A DNA stretch of 12,744 bases. Source: DATEAV01 sp964575425. GTDB lineage: Bacteria > Chloroflexota > Anaerolineae > Anaerolineales > E44-bin32. The stretch lies in contig CAZNRD010000066.1 of NCBI GenBank assembly GCA_964575425.1, positions 1 through 12,744 of the forward strand, in the 5' to 3' direction. Under the pieces are notes generated by a model. It saw only the letters and a program-made list of their open reading frames with translations. It had not been told where the DNA came from and made no database searches. Made by a program: the position numbers and the translations under genes. This document shows positions 1-7,058 of this stretch, piece by piece; the stretch's first letter is position 1, and every line of letters begins with the position of its first letter.

Positions 1-40
1 TGGAGCACGTCTTCGGAGGAGCCGGCCTTCTCATCCCTAT

Positions 41-211
41 CTCCCCCTGGGCGCCTATGGGCCCCACGGCCCATCGCTCCGAGCCCAGGGGGAGGGGAGG
101 AAGGGAATCGGGAGGCGGGGGAGCCAAGCTCCCCCACCTCCCGCAAGAACGCACCCCCCTCTCCGCCATTGAGCCCTGGGAGAGCAGCCACGGCTGCAGG
201 CGGAGAGGGGG
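41..211. other. Run of three strong hairpins
   Basis: No gene is visible in 1-315; this stretch is dominated by inverted repeats. Hairpin 1 pairs 41-52 with 83-94 (outer arm TCCCCCTGGGC) and encloses an inner stem of 57-63 with 68-74 around CCAC. Hairpin 2 pairs 110-115 with 137-142 and 117-124 with 128-135, with one mismatch between the two stems. Hairpin 3 pairs 155-167 with 199-211 (13 bp) and contains a smaller stem, 184-188 with 193-197. None is followed by a T-run, so these are not standard intrinsic terminators. They could end transcription of a gene to the left, or be a structured intergenic repeat. The pairings are read directly from the sequence; the role is unknown. Confidence 0.6.
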
Positions 212-315
212 TCGGGGGGTGAGGCGGAGGCCGCTTGTCATTGCACGCGCAGCTTGAACGGCATGGAGTCGGCAGCCGCGGCTGATGATTTTTCACCATC
301 CTCTGTATCCTTCTC

Positions 316-344
316 TTGACTTCTCCAGCAGCCGCCCATAGAAT
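316..344 (+). promoter_or_regulatory. Sigma70-type promoter of the gcv operon
   Basis: TTGACT at 316-321 and TAGAAT at 339-344 are separated by exactly 17 bp. This would start transcription near 350-352, about ten bases before the first glycine aptamer, where a riboswitch leader should begin. Both hexamers match the consensus at five of six positions. No operator is evident, so control is probably mostly through the riboswitch. Confidence 0.7.
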
Positions 345-360
345 GAGGGTGACAATCGAG

Positions 361-539
361 GCTGCCTGGGGAGAGTTCCAGCGGCGCTGGACACCGAAGG
401 GGCAAGCCGGATGGGGTGCAGGCATCCGGTGAAACTCTCAGGTCCAAGGACCCAGGCAGCTCGGGCCTCTGGAAAGCCGCAAGGCACCGACGGGGCAAGT
501 CCCCAGGTGGGGACGAATCTCTCAGGTTTACGACAGAGG
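361..539 (+). ncRNA. Tandem glycine riboswitch (two aptamers)
   Basis: Aptamer 1 spans 361-460. Its P1 helix is a perfect 10-bp pairing of 361-370 with 451-460. P2 pairs GAGAGT 371-376 with ACTCTC 434-439, and short stems pair 379-382 with 387-390 and 407-412 with 424-429. It carries the family core ACACCGAAGGGGCAAG near 391-406 and CTCTCAGG near 435-442. Aptamer 2 spans 466-539. Its P1 pairs CCTCTG 466-471 with CAGAGG 534-539, with stems 476-478/483-485 and 499-504/509-514, and the cores GCACCGACGGGGCAAG and CTCTCAGG. The linker 461-465 is only 5 nt. Paired glycine aptamers usually switch on glycine-cleavage genes when glycine is abundant, which fits gcvH directly downstream. P2 of aptamer 2 looks weaker than in aptamer 1. 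Confidence 0.93.
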
Positions 540-572
540 ACGCACATCCGTTGAGCGTGCGTCCTTTCGTTT
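535..572 (+). terminator. Riboswitch expression-platform terminator
   Basis: A stem pairs 538-545 with 557-564 (GGACGCAC with GTGCGTCC) and can extend through 535-537 with 565-567, followed by CGTTT. Its 5' arm overlaps the 3' strand of aptamer 2 P1 (534-539), so the P1 helix and the full terminator are mutually exclusive. I infer an ON switch: glycine-bound aptamer 2 holds P1 and weakens the terminator, letting polymerase reach gcvH. The T-run is short and broken. Confidence 0.6.
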
Positions 573-604
573 CGCCTGCGCCCGATCTCACCCAGGAGGT
601 TCAG

Positions 605-1000
605 ATGAAGGTTCTGCCCGAGCTCAAGTACACCCAGAACGATGAATGGATTCGCGTCGAGGGCAAGGTCGGAACAGTCGGCATCACCGACTACGCCCAG
701 GAGCAGCTTTCCGACATCGTCTTCGTCGAGGTGATTGTCGGCGCGGGAGAGACCGTCGCCAGGGGTGCGGTCGTAGCCAACGTGGAGTCGGTCAAAGCCG
801 CCGCCGAAGTCTACTCGCCCATCAGCGGCAAGGTGGTCGAGGTCAACGAGGCCCTGCCCTCCAGTCCGGAATGGATCAACTCCGATCCCTACGGCCAGGC
901 GTGGATGGTGAAGATCGAGATGACCGATCCCGGCGAGCTCGGCGGGCTGCTGGATGCCGCTGCGTACGAGAAGCACTGTCAGGAGAGGAGTCACGAATGA
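605..1000 (+). CDS. gcvH: Glycine cleavage system H protein
   Basis: The 131-residue lipoyl carrier of the glycine cleavage system shuttles the aminomethyl group from the P-protein to the T-protein and is reoxidised by the L-protein in the cytoplasm. Length is typical for the family. The lipoylation motif ESVKAA is at residues 61-66 with the acceptor Lys64, and the family features YTQNDEWIR near the N-terminus and the SPISG-VVEVNE hairpin are present. The start is ATG 605, preceded by AGGAGG at 594-599; an in-frame ORF extends upstream through the riboswitch but cannot be coding there. The stop overlaps the gcvPA start as ATGA (997-1000), indicating translational coupling. It is the first gene after the glycine riboswitch. 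Identification is secure. Confidence 0.97.
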   Translation: MKVLPELKYTQNDEWIRVEGKVGTVGITDYAQEQLSDIVFVEVIVGAGETVARGAVVANVESVKAAAEVYSPISGKVVEVNEALPSSPEWINSDPYGQAWMVKIEMTDPGELGGLLDAAAYEKHCQERSHE

Positions 1001-2343
1001 GCTACATCCCTCACACCGACGAGGATCGCCGCGCCATGCTGGCGGCCATCGGGGTCGAGCGGGTGGAGGATTTGTATCAGGCCATCCCCGCCGAGGTGCG
1101 CTTTCCCGATCTCGATCTGCCGGAGGGAATCTCGGAGATGGAGATCGTGGACGAACTGCAGGTCCTGTCGGAAGCCAACATCGACACCCGCCACTTCGCC
1201 TGCTTCCTGGGCGCCGGCGCCTACAACCACTACATCCCGGCCGCCGTCGATCACATCCTGCGTCGCGGCGAGTTCTACACCGCCTACACTCCCTACCAGC
1301 CCGAGATTTCCCAGGGCACGCTTCAGGCGATCTTCGAGTATCAAAGCCTGATGTGCAACCTCACCGGGATGGACGTCTCCAACGCCTCGCACTACGACGG
1401 CGCCACCGCCCTGGCCGAGGCAGTGATCCTGGCCCTCAACCATCACCGCGGCAAGCGGCGCAAGGTGGTGCTCTCGCCCGCCGTGCATCCGCAGTACCGC
1501 GAGGTGGTGCGCACCTACACCCAGGGCATGGGCGTGACGGCCGTCGGCGACGACGACTGCTGCCGCGGACCGGATGACCTGGCGAAAATGCTCGATGCCG
1601 ACACCGCCCTCGTCGCCGTGCAGTACCCGGATTTCCTCGGCCACATCCGGGACTTCACTGCCCTGGGAAAGGCTGCCTACGACGTCGGCGCTCTGCTGTG
1701 CGTCGTCGTCAACCCGCTCGCCCTGGGGCTGCTGCGCCCGCCCTCGGAGTTCGGCGCTGACGTCGTCGTCGGCGAGGGGCAGCCGCTCGGCATCCCCCTC
1801 TCCTACGGCGGACCTCACCTGGGCATCTTCACTACCCGGAACGAGTTCGTGCGCAAGATGGCCGGCCGCCTGACCGGACAGACCACCGACAGCCGCGGTC
1901 AGCGCGGCTTTGTCCTCACCCTCACGCCGCGCGAGCAGCACATCCGGCGCGAGAAGGCCACCTCCAACATCTGCACCAACGTGGCGCTGATGGCCCTGGC
2001 CTCCGCCGTGTATCTGTCGCTGCTGGGCAAGCAGGGGCTGCGCCGCATCGCCGAATTGTGCTACCACAAGGCCCACTACGCCGCTGACAAGATTCGCCGT
2101 CTCCGGGGTTACCGCCTGTGGAACGCCGGCGCCTTCTTCCATGAGTTCGTCGTCGCCTGCCCACGGCCGGTGCAGAAGATCAATGACTTCCTGCTCTCGG
2201 AGTACGAAATCCTCGGCGGCTACGACCTCGGGCAGTCCTATCCCGAGCTAAAGGACCACATGCTGATCGCCGTCACCGAGGTCAATACCAAGGAAGAGAT
2301 CGACGACCTGGTGCGCGGGTTGAAGGAGGCGGCCCATGGCTGA
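997..2343 (+). CDS. gcvPA: Glycine dehydrogenase (decarboxylating) subunit 1
   Basis: N-terminal half of the split P-protein, 448 residues. With GcvPB it forms the PLP enzyme that decarboxylates glycine and loads the aminomethyl group on lipoyl-GcvH. Family signatures are visible: YIPHTDEDRRAML at the N-terminus, CFLGAGAYNHYIPA near residues 68-81, the YTPYQPEISQGTLQ stretch near residues 95-110, NASHYDGATALAEA near residues 128-141, and SYGGPHLGIF near residues 269-278. This subunit lacks the PLP-binding lysine, as expected. The start ATG 997 overlaps the gcvH stop and has AGGAGAGG at 981-988; the longer in-frame ORF beginning at 646 is an out-of-frame shadow of gcvH. It overlaps gcvPB by 8 nt. 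Confidence 0.97.
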   Translation: MSYIPHTDEDRRAMLAAIGVERVEDLYQAIPAEVRFPDLDLPEGISEMEIVDELQVLSEANIDTRHFACFLGAGAYNHYIPAAVDHILRRGEFYTAYTPYQPEISQGTLQAIFEYQSLMCNLTGMDVSNASHYDGATALAEAVILALNHHRGKRRKVVLSPAVHPQYREVVRTYTQGMGVTAVGDDDCCRGPDDLAKMLDADTALVAVQYPDFLGHIRDFTALGKAAYDVGALLCVVVNPLALGLLRPPSEFGADVVVGEGQPLGIPLSYGGPHLGIFTTRNEFVRKMAGRLTGQTTDSRGQRGFVLTLTPREQHIRREKATSNICTNVALMALASAVYLSLLGKQGLRRIAELCYHKAHYAADKIRRLRGYRLWNAGAFFHEFVVACPRPVQKINDFLLSEYEILGGYDLGQSYPELKDHMLIAVTEVNTKEEIDDLVRGLKEAAHG

Positions 2344-3811
2344 GCCCTTGATCTACGAACTGTCAGCCCCCGGCCGTTCGGGCGTGGCGCTCCCCGAGCC
2401 CGACGTGCCCGCCACGCCGCTCCCCGAGGGCCTGGTGCGAGATGAGCTGCCGCTGCCGGAGCTTTCGGAAGTGGATGTGGTGCGGCACTTCACGCGGCTG
2501 TCGCAGCTCAACCACGCCGTCGACATCGGCTTCTACCCGCTCGGCTCGTGCACGATGAAGTACAACCCCAAGGTCAACGAGGACGCCGCCCGCCTGCCGG
2601 GCTTCGCCTTCACCCATCCCCTGCAGGATCCGGAAACCGTCCAGGGGAACCTGGCCCTGATGTACAGCCTGCAGCAGTGGCTGAAGGAAATCGGCGGCTT
2701 CGCCGGCGTCAGCCTGCAGCCCGCCGCCGGCGCACACGGCGAGCTCACCGGCATCCTCATCATCCGCGCCTACCACGCCGAGCGCGGCGAGACAGGCCGC
2801 ACCAAGATCCTCATCCCCGACTCTGCCCACGGCACCAATCCCGCCAGCACCAGCATGAGCGGCCTGCAGGTGATTGAGCTGCCCTCGGACTCGCGCGGCA
2901 ACGTCGACCTGGAAGCCCTGCGCGCCGCCTGCGACGACACCGTCGCCGGCCTGATGCTCACCAACCCCAACACCCTGGGCCTGTTCGAGGAGCACGTGCG
3001 GGAGGTGGTCGATCAGATCCATCGCTGCGGAGGCCTGGTGTACGGCGACGGCGCCAACATGAACGCGCTGGTGGGCGTCGTCCGTCCCGGCGACCTCGGT
3101 TTCGACATCCTGCACTACAACCTGCACAAGACCTTCTCCACGCCCCACGGCGGTGGCGGGCCGGGGTCCGGGCCGGTGGGCGTGGCTGCCCATCTGGTGG
3201 ACTACCTGCCCGGTCCAATCGTCACCGTGATCGAGGAAGGCGACGACGAGCAGGCCCCGCTCTACGGCCTGGCCATGCCGCCCAAGAGCATTGGCCGCGT
3301 CAAGGCCTTCCACGGCCACTTCGGCATGATGGTGCGCGCCTACACCTACATCCGCATCCTCGGCAAGGCCGGCCTGCGCGCCGTGGCCGACCACGCCGTC
3401 CTCAACGCCAACTACCTGCGGGCACACCTGCGCGGCACCTACCGCATCCCCTACGACCGCATCTGCATGCACGAATTCGTCGCCGAAGGCCGCTTCCCCG
3501 ACGCCCCCTCGGTGCGCGCCCTCGACATCGCCAAACGCCTGATGGACTTCAGGTTCCACCCGCCCACCAACTACTTCCCGCTCATCGTCCATGAGGCGCT
3601 GATGATCGAGCCCACCGAGACTGAGAGCAAACAGACACTGGACGCCTTCGCCGAGGCCATGCTGGCCATCGCTCGCGAGGCGCACGACGACCCCGAGCTG
3701 CTCCGCACCGCTCCCCACACCACACCTTTCGGCCGACTCGATGAAGTCATGGCCGCCAAGCAGCTCGTGCTCTGCTGCCGGCCGGCTGTGCTGAAGGAGG
3801 CTGGTGGGTAG
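2336..3811 (+). CDS. gcvPB: Glycine dehydrogenase (decarboxylating) subunit 2
   Basis: C-terminal half of the split P-protein, 491 residues, bearing the cofactor. The PLP Schiff-base lysine is Lys265 in the motif HYNLHKTFSTPHGGGGPG; further family motifs are LGSCTMKYNPK near residues 70-80, the QPAAGAHGELTG stretch near residues 131-142 and SAHGTNPAS near residues 163-171. The start ATG 2336 lies inside the end of gcvPA, with AAGGAGG at 2323-2329, so the two subunits should be made in a fixed ratio. The operon ends here with a hairpin at 3866-3891. No gcvT or lpd follows. Confidence 0.97.
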   Translation: MAEPLIYELSAPGRSGVALPEPDVPATPLPEGLVRDELPLPELSEVDVVRHFTRLSQLNHAVDIGFYPLGSCTMKYNPKVNEDAARLPGFAFTHPLQDPETVQGNLALMYSLQQWLKEIGGFAGVSLQPAAGAHGELTGILIIRAYHAERGETGRTKILIPDSAHGTNPASTSMSGLQVIELPSDSRGNVDLEALRAACDDTVAGLMLTNPNTLGLFEEHVREVVDQIHRCGGLVYGDGANMNALVGVVRPGDLGFDILHYNLHKTFSTPHGGGGPGSGPVGVAAHLVDYLPGPIVTVIEEGDDEQAPLYGLAMPPKSIGRVKAFHGHFGMMVRAYTYIRILGKAGLRAVADHAVLNANYLRAHLRGTYRIPYDRICMHEFVAEGRFPDAPSVRALDIAKRLMDFRFHPPTNYFPLIVHEALMIEPTETESKQTLDAFAEAMLAIAREAHDDPELLRTAPHTTPFGRLDEVMAAKQLVLCCRPAVLKEAGG

Positions 3812-3865
3812 CACAACCTGGCGGTCCGCGCGCAGGCTGGCGGACACCGATCCACGCGTAAAGCG

Positions 3866-3891
3866 ACGCACCAGGGAAATCCCTGGTGCGT
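3866..3891. terminator. Terminator between gcvPB and the island
   Basis: An 11-bp perfect stem pairs 3866-3876 with 3881-3891 (ACGCACCAGGG with CCCTGGTGCGT) around a 4-nt loop, followed by GTTCTTCC on the plus strand. It lies 54 nt after gcvPB and 61 nt past the end of the convergent minus-strand gene at 3953, so it may stop transcription from both sides. The T-run is weak in both directions. Confidence 0.7.
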
Positions 3892-3952
3892 GTTCTTCCG
3901 CTACACTGCGCACGCGGCCTATCTGAGCCCTGCAGTTCGAGACGCCCGCACC

Positions 3953-4396
3953 TTATCGCAGCTCTTTCGGCGATTCGAAGTTGTACTTCCTGGTCTGATT
4001 GTTGTGTGACCAATCGTGTATCGCCGCAGTCCCGGCGGCCTGTCGATAGCACCAATCCCCGAACGTTAGCCCCCCGGTGATCACAGCACTCCGGGCCGAG
4101 AACCTCACCCACCCGCCATGGTTGGTATGCTTCCGAATCGAATCACCGCACCATTCACGTGAGGTAAAAGTGTCACCGCCGAGCCGGTTGATCGCGGTCG
4201 CGGCCTCGCTGTATGCCGCCGACCGGAAGTACTCCCGGTTGCTGCCCTCGATGGAGATGTAGTGGCTGCAGTAGACCCGCACCCCGCCAACCGTCCCCTG
4301 ATTCGGACAGGAGTACGTCCCGGCATACCCAACGCCGATGACCGCCGCGGCGAGGAGGATCGCCGCCGCTCCCCCGATGAGCAGCCGCCCCTTCAT
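3953..4396 (-). CDS. Secreted four-cysteine protein C' (paralog)
   Basis: A 147-residue protein of unknown function. It has a basic start and hydrophobic signal-peptide-like segment (about residues 4-24), with a likely cleavage site after YAG or just before it, and a mature part of about 120 residues. Four cysteines (30, 43, 83, 116) occupy the same places as in the paralog at 5611-6057, suggesting two disulfides outside the membrane. Shared blocks are ISIEG, YFRSAAY-EAATAI, NHGGW, SAVITGG-TFG and QAAGTAA; by eye the two are roughly 60% identical. The ATG overlaps the stop of B' (ATGA, 4393-4396), so the two are coupled. It is the last gene of the island and faces the gcv operon. No known domain is recognised. 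Confidence 0.8.
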   Translation of the reverse strand: MKGRLLIGGAAAILLAAAVIGVGYAGTYSCPNQGTVGGVRVYCSHYISIEGSNREYFRSAAYSEAATAINRLGGDTFTSREWCGDSIRKHTNHGGWVRFSARSAVITGGLTFGDWCYRQAAGTAAIHDWSHNNQTRKYNFESPKELR

Positions 4397-5223
4397 CGCA
4401 CGTCCTCCCCCGCGGCCGCCTTGCGAAGCACCTCGAGCACTTCCGCAGGCGGCTCGACGTTCGCGCGAATCTGCCTGGTCTCGAGACCCCCTGATGGAAC
4501 CAACGTTCCGTCTTCAAGGATGTAGGCGCCTTCAAAGCGCAGGACGATGCCTGTCTCCCGGTCAAGCCAGCACCTCTCAGAACGGCCCCACACTGGCGGG
4601 TCGAACCCGACCGAGAACTGCCTCGCCTCCGCCGAATACGCGTACTTCATGTCAATCACCCACACCGGCGCTTCCTCCACGACGTCTTCGCGCGAAGTAA
4701 TCTCGGATAACCTCCCGTCCTCGATCACGCCCCTGAGGATGTACTCTAGGCCCAGCTGCAACTTCGGGCTGTAAGGCGCCTGGGTATATCGCTCTCCGTG
4801 CCACACGGAAACTCCTTCGCCATTCAGTTGATAGCCAAGCAGCACTTTGCCCAACTCAGGGGCGAGCGCATACTCCACAGACTGATAGACCTGCCTATTC
4901 TCGTTGAAGTGAAGCCAGGTCTCCCTCTCGTGTCTTTGCGGCAAGGGCCTTGGCGAGTTCCATGCAATATGGTCATGCTGCTCGTATCTCAGCAGCGTCC
5001 AGCCAGGCTGCATCGCATACGCATCCAGCTTCTCCCTCAGCGCCACCACCTCCCGAAGGATCGCCTCCGCTTCGCTCACCTCCGGCGCGCTGGCCGCCGC
5101 GGTCGGGGCAGCCTCACCCGTTGGCGCCGCTCTCGCCTTCGGCAAGAGCAGCCACCCCACGGCAATCGCCGCAGCAGCCGCGGCACATGCAATCACAAGC
5201 CTCAGGCCTACTTTCCTACCCAT
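4393..5223 (-). CDS. Exported protein B' (paralog)
   Basis: A 276-residue protein of unknown function. Residues 1-32 form a signal peptide or anchor (basic start, Ala-rich hydrophobic run, then KARA-AP), followed by an Ala/Pro/Thr linker and a short acidic helix. The folded part holds PGWTLLRYEQ near residues 79-88, a W-FNENRQVYQSVEY stretch, and a C-terminal block with WLDRETGIVLRFE, EDGTLVPSG and ANVEPPAEVLEVL. The pattern of long strands with a D-TG-VLR-E turn recalls the LolA/RseB fold, but this is only a weak guess. The start ATG 5223 has GGAGGGGAG just upstream. It is a paralog of the protein at 6054-6923 and is coupled to C' by ATGA. Confidence 0.8.
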   Translation of the reverse strand: MGRKVGLRLVIACAAAAAAIAVGWLLLPKARAAPTGEAAPTAAASAPEVSEAEAILREVVALREKLDAYAMQPGWTLLRYEQHDHIAWNSPRPLPQRHERETWLHFNENRQVYQSVEYALAPELGKVLLGYQLNGEGVSVWHGERYTQAPYSPKLQLGLEYILRGVIEDGRLSEITSREDVVEEAPVWVIDMKYAYSAEARQFSVGFDPPVWGRSERCWLDRETGIVLRFEGAYILEDGTLVPSGGLETRQIRANVEPPAEVLEVLRKAAAGEDVR

Positions 5224-5358
5224 GGTCTCCCCTCCTTCCCCGTCTCCACGGGCCGGTGCTGCAGCCCCCTCGTCGAAGCAAGCCCCGACTCCTTCGGCTC
5301 CAAGCCCATCCTGCCTGCGCTCCCGCCGGAACCCCCGGCGGAAGAAATCGGCACAAAT

Positions 5359-5392
5359 ACCCTAGCACAGGAAATGAGGTCCGAAGGTGTCA
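5359..5392 (-). promoter_or_regulatory. Candidate B' promoter with one repeat left
   Basis: An extended -10, TGCTAGGGT (5367-5359), lies 18 bp beyond TGACACC (5392-5386). This matches the layout ahead of B, but the upstream second repeat and the paired hairpin arm are not conserved here. It is therefore probably a weakened copy that has lost one half of its activator site. The assignment rests on comparison with 7059-7103. Confidence 0.4.
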
Positions 5393-5422
5393 TTTGGCGG
5401 CGAGACCCAGGGGTTTCTCGCG

Positions 5423-5543
5423 CTACCTGCTCAGGCTGCCGGCGAACTGCCAGGGACCTTGAATCGCCCTCGTCTCCAGGAAAAACGCCTGACTGCTCAG
5501 CAGCGCCTCGGCCTCCCTACGCGCCCTCGAGGACGGCGCGATC
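5423..5543 (-). pseudogene. 3' remnant of gene A (A')
   Basis: Only the last part of gene A survives. The final 32 residues, from EAEALLSSQ to the end GSLSR TAG, match A at 30 positions, and 5467-5516 are identical to 7177-7226. Similarity fades at about 5543, beyond which comes unrelated palindromic sequence, not the rest of A. An open frame runs back to an ATG at 5638 inside gene C, but this 71-codon frame has no convincing N-terminus and I do not regard it as a functional gene. It marks the end of the duplicated block. Confidence 0.75.
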
Positions 5544-5581
5544 CTCGCGCCGCTGGCCGCACCTGGCCGCCAGGTGCGGCC
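5535..5581. other. Paired palindromes at the duplication junction
   Basis: Two perfect inverted repeats stand side by side. The first pairs 5535-5541 with 5545-5551 (GGCGCGA with TCGCGCC, loop TCC). The second pairs 5555-5566 with 5570-5581 (GGCCGCACCTGG with CCAGGTGCGGCC, loop CCG). They fall between the end of gene C and the A' remnant and have no counterpart in the other copy. They may end transcription of the B-C unit, though there is no T-run, or may mark where the duplication was joined. Confidence 0.6.
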
Positions 5582-5610
5582 GGGAGGTCCCCTCCGGCAG
5601 CCTGCCGCGG

Positions 5611-6057
5611 TCATCGTAACTCCTTCGCCTTGTCCCAATCACTAAGCCTGGTGTCTTGGCCGATCCTCCACTCGTGTCTCGCAGCAGTACCCGCCGCCTG
5701 GTAAGGACACGGCGGGCCGAATGTCATCCCGCCTGTGATGACGGCGCTGCTCGCCGACCACCTTGCCCACCCGCCGTGGTTGACGTTCGCGCGTATCGAG
5801 ACCCCGCAGTATTCGCGTGAGGCGAATGTCCTACCCCCAACCATGTCGATGGCTGTTGCCGCTTCGGTGTATGCTGCCGAGCGGAAGTAGGTCCTACCCT
5901 GGCCCTCGATCGAGATATCGTGTTGGCACCAGATCCGAACCCCCTTGAATGTGCCCTGATCCGGACAAGGATACGTCCCCGCGTGGGCCGCGCCGATGAA
6001 CACCGCAGCGAGCAGCAGCCCGATCGCTCCGCCTATCAGGAGACCCCTCTTCCTCAT
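5611..6057 (-). CDS. Secreted four-cysteine protein C
   Basis: A 148-residue protein of unknown function. The N-terminus is a clear signal peptide: RKR, then a hydrophobic stretch (about 6-24), with likely cleavage after AHA (residue 26). The mature domain starts GTYPCP and has Cys31, 44, 84 and 117, all kept in its paralog C'. Conserved blocks are DISIEG, YFRSAAYTEAATAI, NHGGW, SSAVITGG and QAAGTAA; the C-terminal tail is charged and less conserved. The ATG overlaps the B stop (ATGA, 6054-6057). Fixed pairing with B in both copies suggests the two act together outside the membrane. No known family is recognised. Confidence 0.82.
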   Translation of the reverse strand: MRKRGLLIGGAIGLLLAAVFIGAAHAGTYPCPDQGTFKGVRIWCQHDISIEGQGRTYFRSAAYTEAATAIDMVGGRTFASREYCGVSIRANVNHGGWARWSASSAVITGGMTFGPPCPYQAAGTAARHEWRIGQDTRLSDWDKAKELR

Positions 6058-6923
6058 GGCTCAGCCCTTTCCGTCGTCGCCCGGGCCAGCACACCCAGCA
6101 CTTCCGCAGGCGGTTCGACGTTTGCCGCGATCAGCTTCTGCTCCACAATGCCACCCGGAACAAGGGTCATGTCTTCGAGAACGTAGTAGTGTTCGCAGCG
6201 CAACACCATGCCGGTCGCGGAGTCTAGGTAGAACACCTCATAGATGCCCCATGCGGGCTTGTCGAGACCGGCAACGGGATACTTCAGGGCCTCCGCCGAA
6301 TACGGGAGCCTCAGTTCAACGACCCGCACCGCTCTCCCGCGCAGGGTGGTCTCGCGTGAACTAAGCTCGAAGGAACCTTCACCGGCAGCCACATCGGTGA
6401 GCGTCCTGGCCAGAGACAGACTGAAGGAGGGCGTGTAGGGCTGCTGCAGACCCCTGACACCGTTCCATAGAGAGACCCACTCGCCATGGAGTTCGTAGCC
6501 CATCAGCACCCGGCCCAGCTCAGGGGCGATCACATAGTAAACACCTTCAAAGGCCTGTCGCTTTTCGTTGAAATGATGCCAATACTCTCCTCGATACCTG
6601 GGAGGCAAGGGTTTCGGGCCAGTGGTTGGCAGCAGCTCGGTCTGCTCAAACCTCAGGAGCGTCCACCCAGGCTGCGTCGCATACGCATCGAACTCCTCCA
6701 TGAGAGACACGAGCTCTTGGATGAGCCTCTCCTGTTCGCTCAACACTCGCGCCGCAGGTGCTTCGGTCGCAACTGCATCCTGATGGGAAACGGCCGCCGC
6801 GGTCGGGGCAGCCTCACCCGTTGGCGCCGCTCTCGCCTTCGGCAAGACCAGCCACCCCACGGCCACCAGCACAGCAGCCGTGGAGCATCCGACTACAAGC
6901 CGAAGCACCCCTCGCTTGTTCAT
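6054..6923 (-). CDS. Exported protein B
   Basis: A 289-residue protein of unknown function. It starts with NKRG and a hydrophobic signal or anchor segment (about 8-26), then PKARA-AP and an Ala/Thr/Pro linker. The main domain carries PGWTLLRFEQ, a W-HFNEKRQAFEGVYY stretch, ELGRVLMGYELHGEW, and near the C-terminus YLDSATGMVLRCE, EDMTLVPGG and ANVEPPAEVLGVL. All these blocks recur in B'. The W/Y-rich beta pattern could be a LolA/RseB-like fold, a low-confidence idea. ATG 6923 has GGAGG at 6929-6933. The 209-bp gap after A holds its own candidate promoter, so B-C may be expressed separately from A. Confidence 0.82.
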   Translation of the reverse strand: MNKRGVLRLVVGCSTAAVLVAVGWLVLPKARAAPTGEAAPTAAAVSHQDAVATEAPAARVLSEQERLIQELVSLMEEFDAYATQPGWTLLRFEQTELLPTTGPKPLPPRYRGEYWHHFNEKRQAFEGVYYVIAPELGRVLMGYELHGEWVSLWNGVRGLQQPYTPSFSLSLARTLTDVAAGEGSFELSSRETTLRGRAVRVVELRLPYSAEALKYPVAGLDKPAWGIYEVFYLDSATGMVLRCEHYYVLEDMTLVPGGIVEQKLIAANVEPPAEVLGVLARATTERAEP

Positions 6924-7058
6924 GGCTTCCTCCCCATGCCTGTCCCCTCAGGCCAGGGCTCCGGCGTCCTCACCGAGCGAAGCCCCGTCTCCTTCGCCTC
7001 CAAACCGATCCTGCGTGCGCTCTTGCCACAACCCCCGGCCGAACACATCGGCACAACC

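Larger units (their letters stand above)
3945..5543 (-). repeat. Tandem repeat copy 1 (A'-B'-C')
   Basis: This block aligns with copy 2 at an offset of about 1.66-1.71 kb. The alignment includes the end of A, the A-B spacer, all of B and all of C. The left limit is judged from the matching 3' end of the C genes (near 3955 and 5613), the right limit from the loss of similarity near 5543. The limits are approximate, within about 15 bases. Confidence 0.75.

Noticed and set aside
991..2142. Long minus-strand open frame across gcvPA
   Set aside because: It is the antisense shadow of a secure gene in GC-rich DNA, with low-complexity Gly/Val/His composition and no family motifs.
2363..3913. 516-codon minus-strand frame across gcvPB
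   Set aside because: Same reason: it mirrors gcvPB codon structure and runs through the operon terminator.
5423..5638. 71-codon frame as a chimeric small gene
   Set aside because: Its start lies within gene C and its first half is read from palindromic junction sequence; only the tail matches gene A.
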